Assembly: GCA_003213235.1 (NCBI GenBank)
Contig: QCNJ01000001.1
Location: 156,638 to 220,637 of the forward strand
From: Prochlorococcus sp. AG-424-P18
GTDB taxonomy: Bacteria > Cyanobacteriota > Cyanobacteriia > PCC-6307 > Cyanobiaceae
Reading direction: 5' to 3'
Length of the DNA: 64,000 nt
The position numbers were made by a program, and so were the translations under genes. The notes beneath the pieces are model-generated. The model was not told the DNA's origin and did no database searches. It saw only the letters and a program-made list of their open reading frames with translations. Of this stretch, positions 52,947 through 63,325 are shown one piece after another (the first letter of the stretch is position 1; each line of letters opens with the position of its first letter).

Positions 52947-53837
52947 TTAATTAAGACTAACTTGTTGATAACAAAACCAAAGCCATTGTTGAAAAAGCAA
53001 ATTCCTATGAGATCTCCAAACGGTTTTTGAACTATTTAGATCAAAATTTTCAGGAGGAGGAACATCTCCCTTTTTTTTGTCTCTTTCAATTTCACTAATA
53101 ATTCTATGCACTGTATATTCTGGATGACCTAAGTGCATAAGTTGTTTTTGATCATTAGATTCAAATATTGTATATCCGACGTTTTCTCCATAAGCCAATA
53201 AATTCAATTTTCCTTCTTTTTGGGCTTTCTCCATCTCCAAATCTGGTAAACCTGCAAATCTACTTTGAGGACAAATAAATTCATCATCTTGTGTACCCAT
53301 CAAAGGATGTCCAGGAACAAGACTTTTTAAAGGGTATACTCCAAATAATTTCCTATCAAAAACTTTCTTATCAACCCCTGCTAAATAAGCCAGCGCAAAG
53401 CCAGCCCAACATAATCCAAGAGTACTCGCACAAGAATTTCTGGCTTCATTTACAATTTTCACAAATTCATCCCAATACTTAACATCTTCAAAGGCTAAGT
53501 GCTCAATAGGTGCTCCAGTGATAATAATTCCATCTAACGGTTCTGGATTATTCGCCTCTTCCCAGGTTATATATAGATTATTTAGATGATTAAGATCCCA
53601 CGTTTTATAAGTGTGAGTTTTAAGCTTTATCCAAACTGGCTCTATTTGAAGGGGAGATAAACCAAGTGGATGTAGTAAGTTAAATTCATACTGCTTACCA
53701 AGAGGCATGATATTCAAAATCCCAATCCTAAGAGGACGTATATCCTGTCTTTTTGCTAATTCTGGTTCGATCCAGGATATATGATTTTTCTCAACATCAC
53801 TTATCTTGTGATAGTTGCTAGGAATTATTAAAGCCAA
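52947..53837 (-). CDS. metA: Homoserine O-acyltransferase (MetA type)
   Basis: A 296-residue MetA with RPLRIGILNIMPLGKQYE in the N-terminal region, IITGAPIEHLAFEDVKYW, the nucleophile in TLGLCWAGFALAY (about Cys142) and HLGHPEYT near residue 235 for His and Glu. It acylates homoserine (acetyl- or succinyl-CoA cannot be told reliably) for methionine synthesis. Its start is 14 bases from the end of metY, so metY-metA is an operon that feeds acylhomoserine to the sulfhydrylase. Confidence 0.9.
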   Translation of the reverse strand: MALIIPSNYHKISDVEKNHISWIEPELAKRQDIRPLRIGILNIMPLGKQYEFNLLHPLGLSPLQIEPVWIKLKTHTYKTWDLNHLNNLYITWEEANNPEPLDGIIITGAPIEHLAFEDVKYWDEFVKIVNEARNSCASTLGLCWAGFALAYLAGVDKKVFDRKLFGVYPLKSLVPGHPLMGTQDDEFICPQSRFAGLPDLEMEKAQKEGKLNLLAYGENVGYTIFESNDQKQLMHLGHPEYTVHRIISEIERDKKKGDVPPPENFDLNSSKTVWRSHRNLLFQQWLWFCYQQVSLN

Positions 53838-53850
53838 TAAATCTCTTTTC

Positions 53851-55194
<1,344 letters not shown>

Positions 55195-55250
55195 CTATTA
55201 TCTATTTAACTTAATAAATGCGAAAAAAAAAACAAAAAAAAGATAAATAT

Positions 55251-55970
55251 TTATAAATCCTTTTTTAATGAAGGATAATTATCTTTCATGTACAAACTCA
55301 AATTCTCTTTTATCGCAGATCTGAGTTTCTCAGTATTTGTAGAATCAATTATTGGAAAAGTTTCATTGGCCTCAGGATCTTTTTCAATGATTGATTTCCA
55401 ATTCTTACCAACATCTTTTTCAGAGTTTTTTAGAACCTCATCAAAATTAAAGCCCTTATCATTGTTTTTAGCGTCAAATTCGCTGAAAGCTTTATTTATG
55501 AGTTCTTTCCTAATTTCGAATATATTCTTAGCTTTTAAAGTATCTGGGAGACCCATAACTGGTTGTAATTCCTTAAGGAGTTTTATTTCCTCTTCAATTA
55601 AGAGTGTCCACACACCATATTTATTTTTTGGGAGATTAGAATTGCTAAAAGCATTAATTTCATCGAGGTAAAAATTTAACCATAAATAATATGATTTTTC
55701 TTCAATAGTTTTTTTAACGGATATCTTTTTATTTTGAATTTTTGGTAGCAATTTTTCTGCTTTCTTCAAAAACTGTCTGTCTTCTCTTTCTAGATTTATT
55801 AATCCCCATCTTTGACTGTAGTCCCATAAATCTTCATATCTTGTTAAGTCTTCTTGATTCCATCCAAGAGCTTTCAGTTCATAAGAACGATGTGATAATT
55901 CCTTTTTCAAAAATAACCTTTCAAACCATAGTAATTCTAACTCCGCAATCAAGATTAGTAAATAAATCAA
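55251..55970 (-). CDS. Hypothetical protein
   Basis: A 239-residue protein with a hydrophobic start (residues 1-18) that may be an extension and a long charged helical remainder. LWDYSQRWGLINLEREDRQFLKKA and WTLLIEEEIKLLKELQPVMGLPDTL are the most structured regions. No family recognised. It might start later than the ATG shown. It lies between metY and the dehydrogenase-like gene on the same strand. Confidence 0.6.
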   Translation of the reverse strand: MIYLLILIAELELLWFERLFLKKELSHRSYELKALGWNQEDLTRYEDLWDYSQRWGLINLEREDRQFLKKAEKLLPKIQNKKISVKKTIEEKSYYLWLNFYLDEINAFSNSNLPKNKYGVWTLLIEEEIKLLKELQPVMGLPDTLKAKNIFEIRKELINKAFSEFDAKNNDKGFNFDEVLKNSEKDVGKNWKSIIEKDPEANETFPIIDSTNTEKLRSAIKENLSLYMKDNYPSLKKDL

Positions 55971-56002
55971 AAACTTTGCTTTTTATTAAATAAAGTAAAT
56001 AA

Positions 56003-57511
56003 TCAATTACTAAAATAATTATTAATAATTTTCAAAACATTGATATAACTTGGATTATTTTTAGAAATTTGACTACTATATTCATTTTTTTTAAGATGGC
56101 TTTTCTCCTTATCAATAAACAATTTCCTATAAAGGATTTCAATATCATTAAAAAGATAATCTCCTTTTAATTTTTCATTTAGTTCTAAACACAGTTCAGA
56201 TTTCACAGATTCTTGGCAAAAATTAGTGATTTCTTCTGAACTAATTAAAACCTTATAAATTTCTTTTTTTTCTTCTGAATTAGCATTAAAGCATAAATAA
56301 ATCAGATTAATCATTGAACAATTATTATTTTTGATTTTGAATTCTTTATAAATTTCTGGCCAAAATTTTAAGGATTTTAGACCTTCTAAACCTCCTTGAC
56401 TGAGAGAGTATTTATTACACCAATTTACAAATTCTGATACATCTTTTGGACATCTGTTGAGTTGTAAAAGCATATCTGATAAAACTTGTCCAGCCTGAAA
56501 ATTCCTTGTTGGTTTCCCTTCAGTTGGTAAAGTCATACTCCCTAAGACGTCAGCCTTAACCGCATTTAATTGAGAAAAAGTATAATCTCCTTTTTCACAA
56601 AATTTATCATTAATTATTTCATTTGCACTTATTGTTTCTTCACCATAACCAAGTTCTTTTAATGAGAGATATTTATTGTCTAATTTATTATCTTTTCTAA
56701 CTTGTAATGATACTGATGCGGCCTGATCCAAACATTGTGTTAATAAAATCGTATTAATGGTAGGTAACATTCCTGGCTTATCGGAATGAAAGTTATTTAC
56801 AAAACCTGCAAAAATAGATGAGATATTTTTTATTGATTTTATATATTGACATTCAATATTATGGACTCCAGGGGAAACTTGAATTTTTGGCGACAATTGA
56901 TTCAAAATGCGAGCTCCTATTAAAGCAGTTAGGGGATCAGGATGGCAGAAATTTGCAGTAAAACTATCATTAGGATTTCGTAACGCTCCGTGACGATGAA
57001 ATCCTGTGAAAAAAGCTAAATTTGGATATTTATTACAGAGAATAAAAGGTTTTTTGTTTTTATTATCAATGCAAAAAGAACCCACAAGACAGCCAAGAAC
57101 CACATTTTCTCTTTTTAAAGTTTTCCTGAGTGATAAAGCATTTTTCACATCATCTTGTATGTGATTACTGTTTGAAGCAAGAATAACTATCTCACACTCT
57201 AATAGAAGATCTTTTAGATCAAAAGACTTTCTTATTCCCTCTGAAGAATAATGTCCCATTCTCTTAATCTTTTCTATAGTCTCATTATCCATATCAGAAA
57301 GAACATCATTTGAGAAAGCGCCTAATAAATCTCTATCTTCTCTAGGAGCTAAAAGAATGTTATTTAACTTTCCATGCATGGCACAGTTGTATGCTAATGA
57401 TGCAGGATATAAACCAACACTGAAGAATCCAACTTTGCTGTTCTCTATATCTTCAATCAATGAATAAAAATATTTTTCATCATTAATGTTTTCTACAAAG
57501 TTATTCTTCAT
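56003..57511 (-). CDS. Glycerol-3-phosphate-dehydrogenase-like protein of unknown role
   Basis: A 502-residue protein. The N-terminal Rossmann-type region (VGFFSVGLYPASLAYNCAMHG...) has VILASNSNHIQDDV (about residues 112-125) and VVLGCLVGSFC, like the N-x-x-H and G-x-x-G segments of NAD-dependent G3P dehydrogenases. The middle has ECQYIKSIKNISSIFAGF, which recalls the K-N-x-x-A-x-A active-site lysine of GpsA. The C-terminal 180 residues match nothing known to me. It is divergent from the glucosylglycerol-phosphatase-like gene, so a link to compatible-solute synthesis from G3P is possible, not shown. Confidence 0.55.
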   Translation of the reverse strand: MKNNFVENINDEKYFYSLIEDIENSKVGFFSVGLYPASLAYNCAMHGKLNNILLAPREDRDLLGAFSNDVLSDMDNETIEKIKRMGHYSSEGIRKSFDLKDLLLECEIVILASNSNHIQDDVKNALSLRKTLKRENVVLGCLVGSFCIDNKNKKPFILCNKYPNLAFFTGFHRHGALRNPNDSFTANFCHPDPLTALIGARILNQLSPKIQVSPGVHNIECQYIKSIKNISSIFAGFVNNFHSDKPGMLPTINTILLTQCLDQAASVSLQVRKDNKLDNKYLSLKELGYGEETISANEIINDKFCEKGDYTFSQLNAVKADVLGSMTLPTEGKPTRNFQAGQVLSDMLLQLNRCPKDVSEFVNWCNKYSLSQGGLEGLKSLKFWPEIYKEFKIKNNNCSMINLIYLCFNANSEEKKEIYKVLISSEEITNFCQESVKSELCLELNEKLKGDYLFNDIEILYRKLFIDKEKSHLKKNEYSSQISKNNPSYINVLKIINNYFSN

Positions 57512-57641
57512 TTTTGGAAATTCTTGATAATTTTTTAATTTCTAACCCATACCAATATTTTTCTACATTAAAGCAATTCTTGACCATAGCAAATTATTTA
57601 TTGTAAATATTGAATTTTTTAATTTATAATTTCTATGAAAT

Positions 57642-58895
57642 ATGGAAATTAAATTAAAAGAGAAAATAATATTTATATATAGATATATGGCAAGTAATTT
57701 AAAACTACAAAAACAATTAATTTCTTCTAAAAATATCTTAATTATTCAAGACATTGACGGAGTTTGTATCCCTTTAGTTAAAGATCCAATGACTAGAGAG
57801 TTAGATTCACAATATATCTATGCAGTAAAAGAATTTGCCGAAGAATTCTTTGTATTAACTTGCGGGGAACATGAAGGTCCAAGAGGGGTTAATAGAATAA
57901 TAGAAAGGAGTTTAAGGAGCACTACTGAGCCTAAAAAAAAAGAACTATATTTAAGAGGTTTAGCAGCCTGTGGTGTAGAGTATCAAGAAAATAATGGTGA
58001 AATAAGTTTTGAAGGAGTTTCAAAAGAAGAACTAAATTTTTTATCTAAAGTACCTAGTTTAATAAGACCAAAATTTAATTTTATAGTTAAGAATATTTTT
58101 CCTGAACTTTGCCAAGAAGATATTAATTTTCACGCAGTAAAATCAATATGCGAAACACGCTTTTCGCCAACGATTAATTTTAATAGTCTATTTGATTTGG
58201 TTCATAATGATTCTGATAAAAGAAAGCTTATTCAAACTAGTTTTGAAAAAATGATGAATGAAATCATCTTCAAAGCTGAATCTGAAGGCCTAAAAAACTC
58301 ATTTTTCCTCCATATTTCACCAAATTTAGGAAATAAAAATGGTGGAGAAATAATTAAACTTTCATCTAAAGATGATATTGGATCAACAGACATACAATTA
58401 CTTATTAAAGGTGCAGTTAAAGATTCTGGAGTTTTATTTCTTTTAAATAAATTTATTGCGGGTAAAACTGGTAAAGCTCCTTTTGGAAGTAATTTTAATT
58501 TTAGAAATTCTCCAAATTCTATTACGGGAAAAATTGATTTATGCAAAAAAAATATTCAAGCAGAAGATATGCCATTGATTATAGGAGTTGGTGACACAGT
58601 AACATCAAAAAAAAATAATGGTGAGAAGAGTTATTTGAGAGGAGGAAGTGACAGATCTTTTTTAGAATTTATACAAATATTAGGTAATGAATTTGGTACT
58701 AATAATAAAATAATTTTTGTAGATAGTAGTTCTGGTGAAGTTGAAAGACCTTCTACAAAAAAAACTGGTTTAACAGGGATCAGTGATCTTTATGACAACT
58801 TAAAGTTTGATATGGTTTTTAAAAATGGTCCCAAAGAATATATAAGTTGGTTTATTGAATTTGCCAATAAGAGATCAAGTTTTAAAAAAAAATAG
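57642..58895 (+). CDS. stpA: Glucosylglycerol-3-phosphatase-like protein (StpA family)
   Basis: A 417-residue protein of the salt-tolerance phosphatase family. IIQDIDGVCIPLVKDP (about residues 34-49) is the nucleophile D-x-D motif of HAD-type phosphatases; GVGDTVTSKKN and FVDSSSGEVERPSTK are the later motifs. Known StpA/GgpP removes phosphate from glucosylglycerol-phosphate in osmoprotection. The synthase GgpS is not in the window, so the substrate here is open. ATG at 57687 (MASNLKLQ) may be the true start. Confidence 0.78.
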   Translation: MEIKLKEKIIFIYRYMASNLKLQKQLISSKNILIIQDIDGVCIPLVKDPMTRELDSQYIYAVKEFAEEFFVLTCGEHEGPRGVNRIIERSLRSTTEPKKKELYLRGLAACGVEYQENNGEISFEGVSKEELNFLSKVPSLIRPKFNFIVKNIFPELCQEDINFHAVKSICETRFSPTINFNSLFDLVHNDSDKRKLIQTSFEKMMNEIIFKAESEGLKNSFFLHISPNLGNKNGGEIIKLSSKDDIGSTDIQLLIKGAVKDSGVLFLLNKFIAGKTGKAPFGSNFNFRNSPNSITGKIDLCKKNIQAEDMPLIIGVGDTVTSKKNNGEKSYLRGGSDRSFLEFIQILGNEFGTNNKIIFVDSSSGEVERPSTKKTGLTGISDLYDNLKFDMVFKNGPKEYISWFIEFANKRSSFKKK

Positions 58896-58939
58896 TTGAC
58901 TTTTTAATTATCGAATGACAATTTATTAATAATAGAATT

Positions 58940-59872
58940 ATGAAAGAAAAATTCCCATCAATATATAAAGAACCTATAGAAACATTGCAAATCAATATAG
59001 GTTATAAATGCAATCAAGCTTGTAAGCATTGTCATGTTAATTCAAGTCCTCTAAGGATTGAAAAGATGTCCAAGAAAATGATATCTCTTATTCCCAAAAT
59101 AATTGATAAGTACAAAATCAAGACATTAGATATAACAGGTGGCGCGCCAGAACTTCACCCTGAATTTAAAAACCTAGTAGCTAGTTTGAGCACAAAACAA
59201 GTTGATATTATTGATAGATGCAATTTAACAATTTTTTTTGAAGAAGGTTTTGAAGATCTTCCTCAATTTCTTGCAAAGAATAAAGTAATAGTCACTGCTT
59301 CGCTACCATGTTACGAAAAAGATAATGTTGATTTTCAAAGAGGTATTGGGGTTTTTGAAAAAAGTATTAAAGCCATAAAAATCCTTAATGATATAGGCTA
59401 CGGAAAGAAAGAAAATGGATTAAAACTAAATCTTGTTTACAATCCTGTAAGCCCAATACTACCTCCTGCTCAGGAAATATTGGAGAAGGATTACAAAAAA
59501 ATACTATTCGAAAAATATAACATCGTTTTTAATAGCTTATACACAATAACTAATATGCCAATAAATAGATATGAAGAATCTCTTAGAAGAGAAGGGAAAC
59601 TAAATACTTATTACAATTTACTAAAAGAAAATTTTAATGAAAAAAATATAGCAAATCTTATGTGCAAAAAAACTATCAGTGTAAATTGGCTAGGAGAAAT
59701 TTATGATTGTGACTTTAACCAACAGATAAATTTCCGAGAAAAGGAAGGACCAAATACACTTTTTGATTTATTGGATGAATCAGTTACTTTTGACTACGAG
59801 GTGGCTGTAAAAGATCATTGTTTTGCTTGCACTGCTGGGGCAGGATCAAGTTGTGGAGGGACTTTAACTTAA
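58940..59872 (+). CDS. arsS: Arsenosugar biosynthesis radical SAM protein ArsS-like
   Basis: A 310-residue radical SAM protein. CNQACKHCHVNSSPLR (about residues 31-46) holds the CxxxCxxC cluster site, DITGGAPEL the GGE-like SAM motif, and the C-terminal Cys-rich segment (MCKKT, DCDFN, CFACTAGAGSSCGG) the auxiliary clusters. The radical SAM/Cys-rich layout is that of ArsS, which adds a deoxyadenosyl group to dimethylarsinous acid to make arsenosugars. No arsM is seen nearby. 44 bases separate it from stpA. Confidence 0.82.
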   Translation: MKEKFPSIYKEPIETLQINIGYKCNQACKHCHVNSSPLRIEKMSKKMISLIPKIIDKYKIKTLDITGGAPELHPEFKNLVASLSTKQVDIIDRCNLTIFFEEGFEDLPQFLAKNKVIVTASLPCYEKDNVDFQRGIGVFEKSIKAIKILNDIGYGKKENGLKLNLVYNPVSPILPPAQEILEKDYKKILFEKYNIVFNSLYTITNMPINRYEESLRREGKLNTYYNLLKENFNEKNIANLMCKKTISVNWLGEIYDCDFNQQINFREKEGPNTLFDLLDESVTFDYEVAVKDHCFACTAGAGSSCGGTLT

Positions 59873-59878
59873 AAGCTA

Positions 59879-60331
59879 CTAAATACAATTAGGACAGATA
59901 GCTCTTACATTTAAAGAAGATTCAATTAGTTTAAACCCATTAACTTTTGCCGCAACTTTGCCTGCTTCTAAAACTTCGTCATTTTCGAATTCTTCTGTTC
60001 TTCCACACCTAATGCAAATCAAATGATGGTGGTCAGGTGTGTCGTTACTAAGCAATTCATATCTGTGTCCACCCTCACTGAGTTCTAATTCATGAAGCAA
60101 GCCCATTTGTACTAAAAGCCTTAAAGTTCTATAAATTGTTGCGAGTGAAACTTTTGAACTTGATTTAACTAACTTTTCATGAACCTCTTCAGCACTAAGA
60201 TGTTTCCCAGATCCAATACTTTCAAATAAATTAAGAACCTTCAGTCTCTGAGGAGTTAACCTCTTGCCATCTTTATGTAAATCATCACCAAGAGGAGATG
60301 TAATAAGATTGTACTGAGAGGATAATGACAA
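59879..60331 (-). CDS. fur: Fur-family metal/peroxide regulator
   Basis: A 150-residue repressor. The winged helix spans about residues 15-90 (RLTPQRLKVLNLF, SLATIYRTLRLLVQMGLL) and the dimer/metal domain has HHHLICIRCG (101-110; Cys106/Cys109) and CPNC (146-149), a structural zinc site. The DNA-recognition helix and HHH fit Fur, but PerR or Zur cannot be excluded. Convergent with arsS by 7 bases. Confidence 0.85.
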   Translation of the reverse strand: MSLSSQYNLITSPLGDDLHKDGKRLTPQRLKVLNLFESIGSGKHLSAEEVHEKLVKSSSKVSLATIYRTLRLLVQMGLLHELELSEGGHRYELLSNDTPDHHHLICIRCGRTEEFENDEVLEAGKVAAKVNGFKLIESSLNVRAICPNCI

Positions 60332-60436
60332 AATTAACCTATGGCTATTCTCAATAATAACCCTTGATGAGAGTAAATCAACTTTTTGATTTTAAATATT
60401 TACTAAAGTTCTACAAAATATTATGTTAAATGTATT

Positions 60437-61018
60437 TTGAAAATGGAAATGATGAAAGATCATGAAATCACTTCTGATAAAGTGTCAGAGAAAGTAAACG
60501 CCTTGCTAATTATTGATACTCAGGAAAAAATAATAAGACCAATTTTTAATAAGGATTTAATACTCAAAAACATCAAAAAGCTAATAGATGCATACCAAAT
60601 TTTAGAAGAAAACATATTTGTATCTGAACAGAACCCACTGAAATTGGGGGGAACTATTCCTGCATTATTACCCAAAGCAGGATTTAAAAAAATTGAAAAA
60701 ATGGAATTTAGCTTAGCTAAAGTAGAAGAATTCTTAAAAGAACTAAAAAACAAGAAAATTACTAATTTGATAGTTTGTGGTATTGAAACGCATATTTGTA
60801 TTCAACAAACAGTCTTAGATTGTTTACAAAAAGAATTTGAAGTGATTCTTATATCAGATGCAATGGGAAGTCGAAATAAGACAGATCATGAAATAGCATT
60901 ACAGAGAATGACTCAGGAGGGGGCGATCTTGACAACCACTGAATCAATAATTTTTGAGCTATGCAAAACTGCGGATAGAAAAGAATTTAAAGAAATTAGA
61001 AATATAATAATAAGTTAA
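60437..61018 (+). CDS. Isochorismatase-like cysteine hydrolase
   Basis: A 193-residue protein with the cysteine-hydrolase triad: Asp27 in LLIIDTQE, Lys88 in KIEKMEFS and Cys121 in GIETHIC. The family hydrolyses C-N or ether bonds (nicotinamide, N-carbamoyl sarcosine, isochorismate). Substrate cannot be assigned. Divergent from fur by about 105 bases. Confidence 0.83.
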   Translation: MKMEMMKDHEITSDKVSEKVNALLIIDTQEKIIRPIFNKDLILKNIKKLIDAYQILEENIFVSEQNPLKLGGTIPALLPKAGFKKIEKMEFSLAKVEEFLKELKNKKITNLIVCGIETHICIQQTVLDCLQKEFEVILISDAMGSRNKTDHEIALQRMTQEGAILTTTESIIFELCKTADRKEFKEIRNIIIS

Positions 61019-61096
61019 AAAAAAATTAAGACTGGTTTGTTGTTTAGAGATAATTTAAAATTTTACTAGAGAAAAATTTTTAGGATTTATTTGAAT

Positions 61097-62128
61097 ATGA
61101 AATTAGTTACTGAAAACTTCCTTCTGGCTATGTCTATTTTTTTTATTGGAATTTTATTATCAATAATAATTTCTAAACTTTCAAAAATATTTTTTAAAAA
61201 GATCTCAAAAAGGACAAAAACAAATTTCGATGATTTTATTTTTGAGGTGATCTCTGGAATTATAAAACCTATAGGTTTTCTCCTCTCATTTTATTTTTCA
61301 ATTGACTATTTCTTTGCTGATGAAATAACTTTTATCTCTGTCTTATTGAATATTCTGAAATTATTTATATTAATAATCATTATAAAAGCTCTCAACAAAG
61401 TTTTAATAAGATCTTTAACAGAATCGATATCGAAGATTAATGATTCCTCAATTAGTTCAATGATTTCTTCACTAACTCCTTTGATAAAAGCATTAACATG
61501 GACTATTGGCTCAATATTTTTCTTACAGAATATAGGTGTTCAAATGACTGCTATTTGGGCTTTGCTAAGCGCAGGTGGTATTGGAGCAGGATTAGCTTTG
61601 AAAGATCCAGTTCAGGAGTTTTTTGAATATATAACGATCTTACTTGATAAACCTTTTCAAAAAGGTGAGTTTATAAAATCTGATGGAGTTTTAGGAATGG
61701 TTGAGAGGGTGGGGGTCAGATCCTCAAGGATAAGAAGTATTAATGGAGAAGTAATAGTAATGAGCAACAGCGCTCTAACAAATGGAATAATTTCAAATTA
61801 CGCACAAATGGAAAAAAGGAGATTAGTGCATAAATTGGGAGTTGTTTATGAAACCTCTCCAAAACTTATGAAATTAATTCCAATAATAATTAAAAAAATA
61901 GTCGAAGAGACAAAAGATGCATCTTTTGATAGATGTCATTTCACAGATTTTGGAGACTTCAGTCTTAATTTCGAACTTGTTTATTACATACCAACAAATA
62001 ATTATCTTGCGGCAATGGAAGCTCAACAATCCATAAATTTAAAAATAATAGAGGAATTCGCAATTAATAATATAGTGTTTGCATTTCCAACTCAAACCTT
62101 AAATATTGAAAGTAGCAAAGCCAAATGA
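61097..62128 (+). CDS. Small-conductance mechanosensitive channel (MscS family)
   Basis: A protein of about 343 residues. Three or four membrane helices come first; the pore helix with its Gly/Ala run (IWALLSAGGIGAGLALKDPVQEFF) and the beta domain (GEFIKSDGVLGMVERVGVRSSRIRSINGEVIVMSN) follow at about residues 155-240, then the soluble C-terminal domain. Role: release of solutes on osmotic downshock. ATG at 61097 preferred. It ends 30 bases inside the convergent POR-like gene. Confidence 0.88.
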   Translation: MKLVTENFLLAMSIFFIGILLSIIISKLSKIFFKKISKRTKTNFDDFIFEVISGIIKPIGFLLSFYFSIDYFFADEITFISVLLNILKLFILIIIIKALNKVLIRSLTESISKINDSSISSMISSLTPLIKALTWTIGSIFFLQNIGVQMTAIWALLSAGGIGAGLALKDPVQEFFEYITILLDKPFQKGEFIKSDGVLGMVERVGVRSSRIRSINGEVIVMSNSALTNGIISNYAQMEKRRLVHKLGVVYETSPKLMKLIPIIIKKIVEETKDASFDRCHFTDFGDFSLNFELVYYIPTNNYLAAMEAQQSINLKIIEEFAINNIVFAFPTQTLNIESSKAK

Positions 62129-63100
62129 TTCGCAAATCTTTTCACTTAAAATCCAAAGTTTTGAGGCCAACTCAGTATTATTTGCTTCATCACTAACATT
62201 ACTTTCAACTAATTTATGTTTCTTAAATGATATAAGTTTATTACTTAAATGAATAAAGCCAATATTATTTAAATTTGAATCAAGGACAATCTCAGAAAGA
62301 ATCCTTCCAGCATTTTCTATACTTTCAGAAATTCCTAAAATATTTTTCGCAACTTTTGAAAAAATAAAATATCCTAAGAGGTTAAATTTTTTACTATATC
62401 TAAAAAAACCTGAATCATCATTTGGTATTACGAGACCAGGGGCCCAAGTAATTACAGAAATTTTACTAGAGGATATGCTTAATTTTTTTACAAGCTCTTT
62501 AGCAAACAGAATATTACATAACTTACTATTTTTATAAGATTCATCAGCATTAAAATTTAAAAATTGACCAGTAACTTTTTTTCTAAAATCAACTAGATTA
62601 TTAAGCCCTGCTTTCTTTCCTATATTTCCACCTGGGCTTTTGGGATCATGAACATCTGATGATGTAATGATGATTCTAGATTCTTCTTTATCTCTAATAA
62701 AATCTTTCAGTACATTTACCAAGTAAAAATGTGAAAGATGATTTACCGCAAAAGTTAGTTCTATGCCTTGTTTTGATACTTTAGGGTAAAAAGAACCTGT
62801 ATATTGCAATCCTGCATTTAAAACAACAACATCTAAAAATATCTTTTTACTAACAAAATAATCTTGAATTTTTTTTATATTCTCAAGATCTGAAAGATCA
62901 CAATTTTCAATAATATTTAAAAATTTACTAAGGTAATTTTTATCAAAATATTTCTCAATTTTATTGAGAAATTCATTCTTACTTAATTCGTTTTTTATTA
63001 CTACATATAAAATATTTTTCGTCTTCAGTAAATTAATAATGGCAAAAAACCCTATTCCTGAATTCCCTCCAGTAATTAAAATATTTTTATTTTTAATCAT
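62099..63100 (-). CDS. Protochlorophyllide-reductase-like SDR (paralog)
   Basis: A 333-residue SDR with TGGNSGIG (residues 10-17), VVLNAGLQY, AVNHLSHFYLVNVL, a catalytic Y-x-x-x-K in SYKNSKLCNILFAKEL and a C-terminal segment SDEANNTELASKLWILSEKI like the POR end. The overall layout fits the light-dependent protochlorophyllide oxidoreductase group, but the cysteines and the loop of true POR are not conserved (the YKNSK lies in a shorter insert). It is probably a POR relative with another substrate or a helper; a CPP1-like gene is present elsewhere in the window. Confidence 0.7.
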   Translation of the reverse strand: MIKNKNILITGGNSGIGFFAIINLLKTKNILYVVIKNELSKNEFLNKIEKYFDKNYLSKFLNIIENCDLSDLENIKKIQDYFVSKKIFLDVVVLNAGLQYTGSFYPKVSKQGIELTFAVNHLSHFYLVNVLKDFIRDKEESRIIITSSDVHDPKSPGGNIGKKAGLNNLVDFRKKVTGQFLNFNADESYKNSKLCNILFAKELVKKLSISSSKISVITWAPGLVIPNDDSGFFRYSKKFNLLGYFIFSKVAKNILGISESIENAGRILSEIVLDSNLNNIGFIHLSNKLISFKKHKLVESNVSDEANNTELASKLWILSEKICESFGFATFNI

Positions 63101-63325
63101 TTAAATTCCTATATTTTTTCTATGATAAAAAAAATAAATAAAGTTTTTTTTTATTTTGTAATCTTATAAATTATTGTTAAAACACTAAAACTTAGTCACT
63201 AGTATTTGAGTAATTTGATTATTATTAATCTACTCTCATTACAAGTATTGGATGAAATATAAAATTCTAAGTGCCGAAATAATACATTTTTCCATAAATT
63301 TCTTTAGTCATAAGATTTATATTTA
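63101..63325. other. Intergenic, no gene seen
   Basis: Very AT-rich stretch upstream of the lycopene cyclase gene and the POR-like gene, which are divergent. A TATTTTGTAATCTTATAAATT stretch (about 63151-63170) could supply -10 elements. No terminator or repeat was found. Confidence 0.3.

Noticed and set aside
60332..60436. Fur box between fur and the isochorismatase-like gene
   Set aside because: Only a partial TATTCTCAATAATAA-like match, not the 19-base palindrome; not reported as a site.
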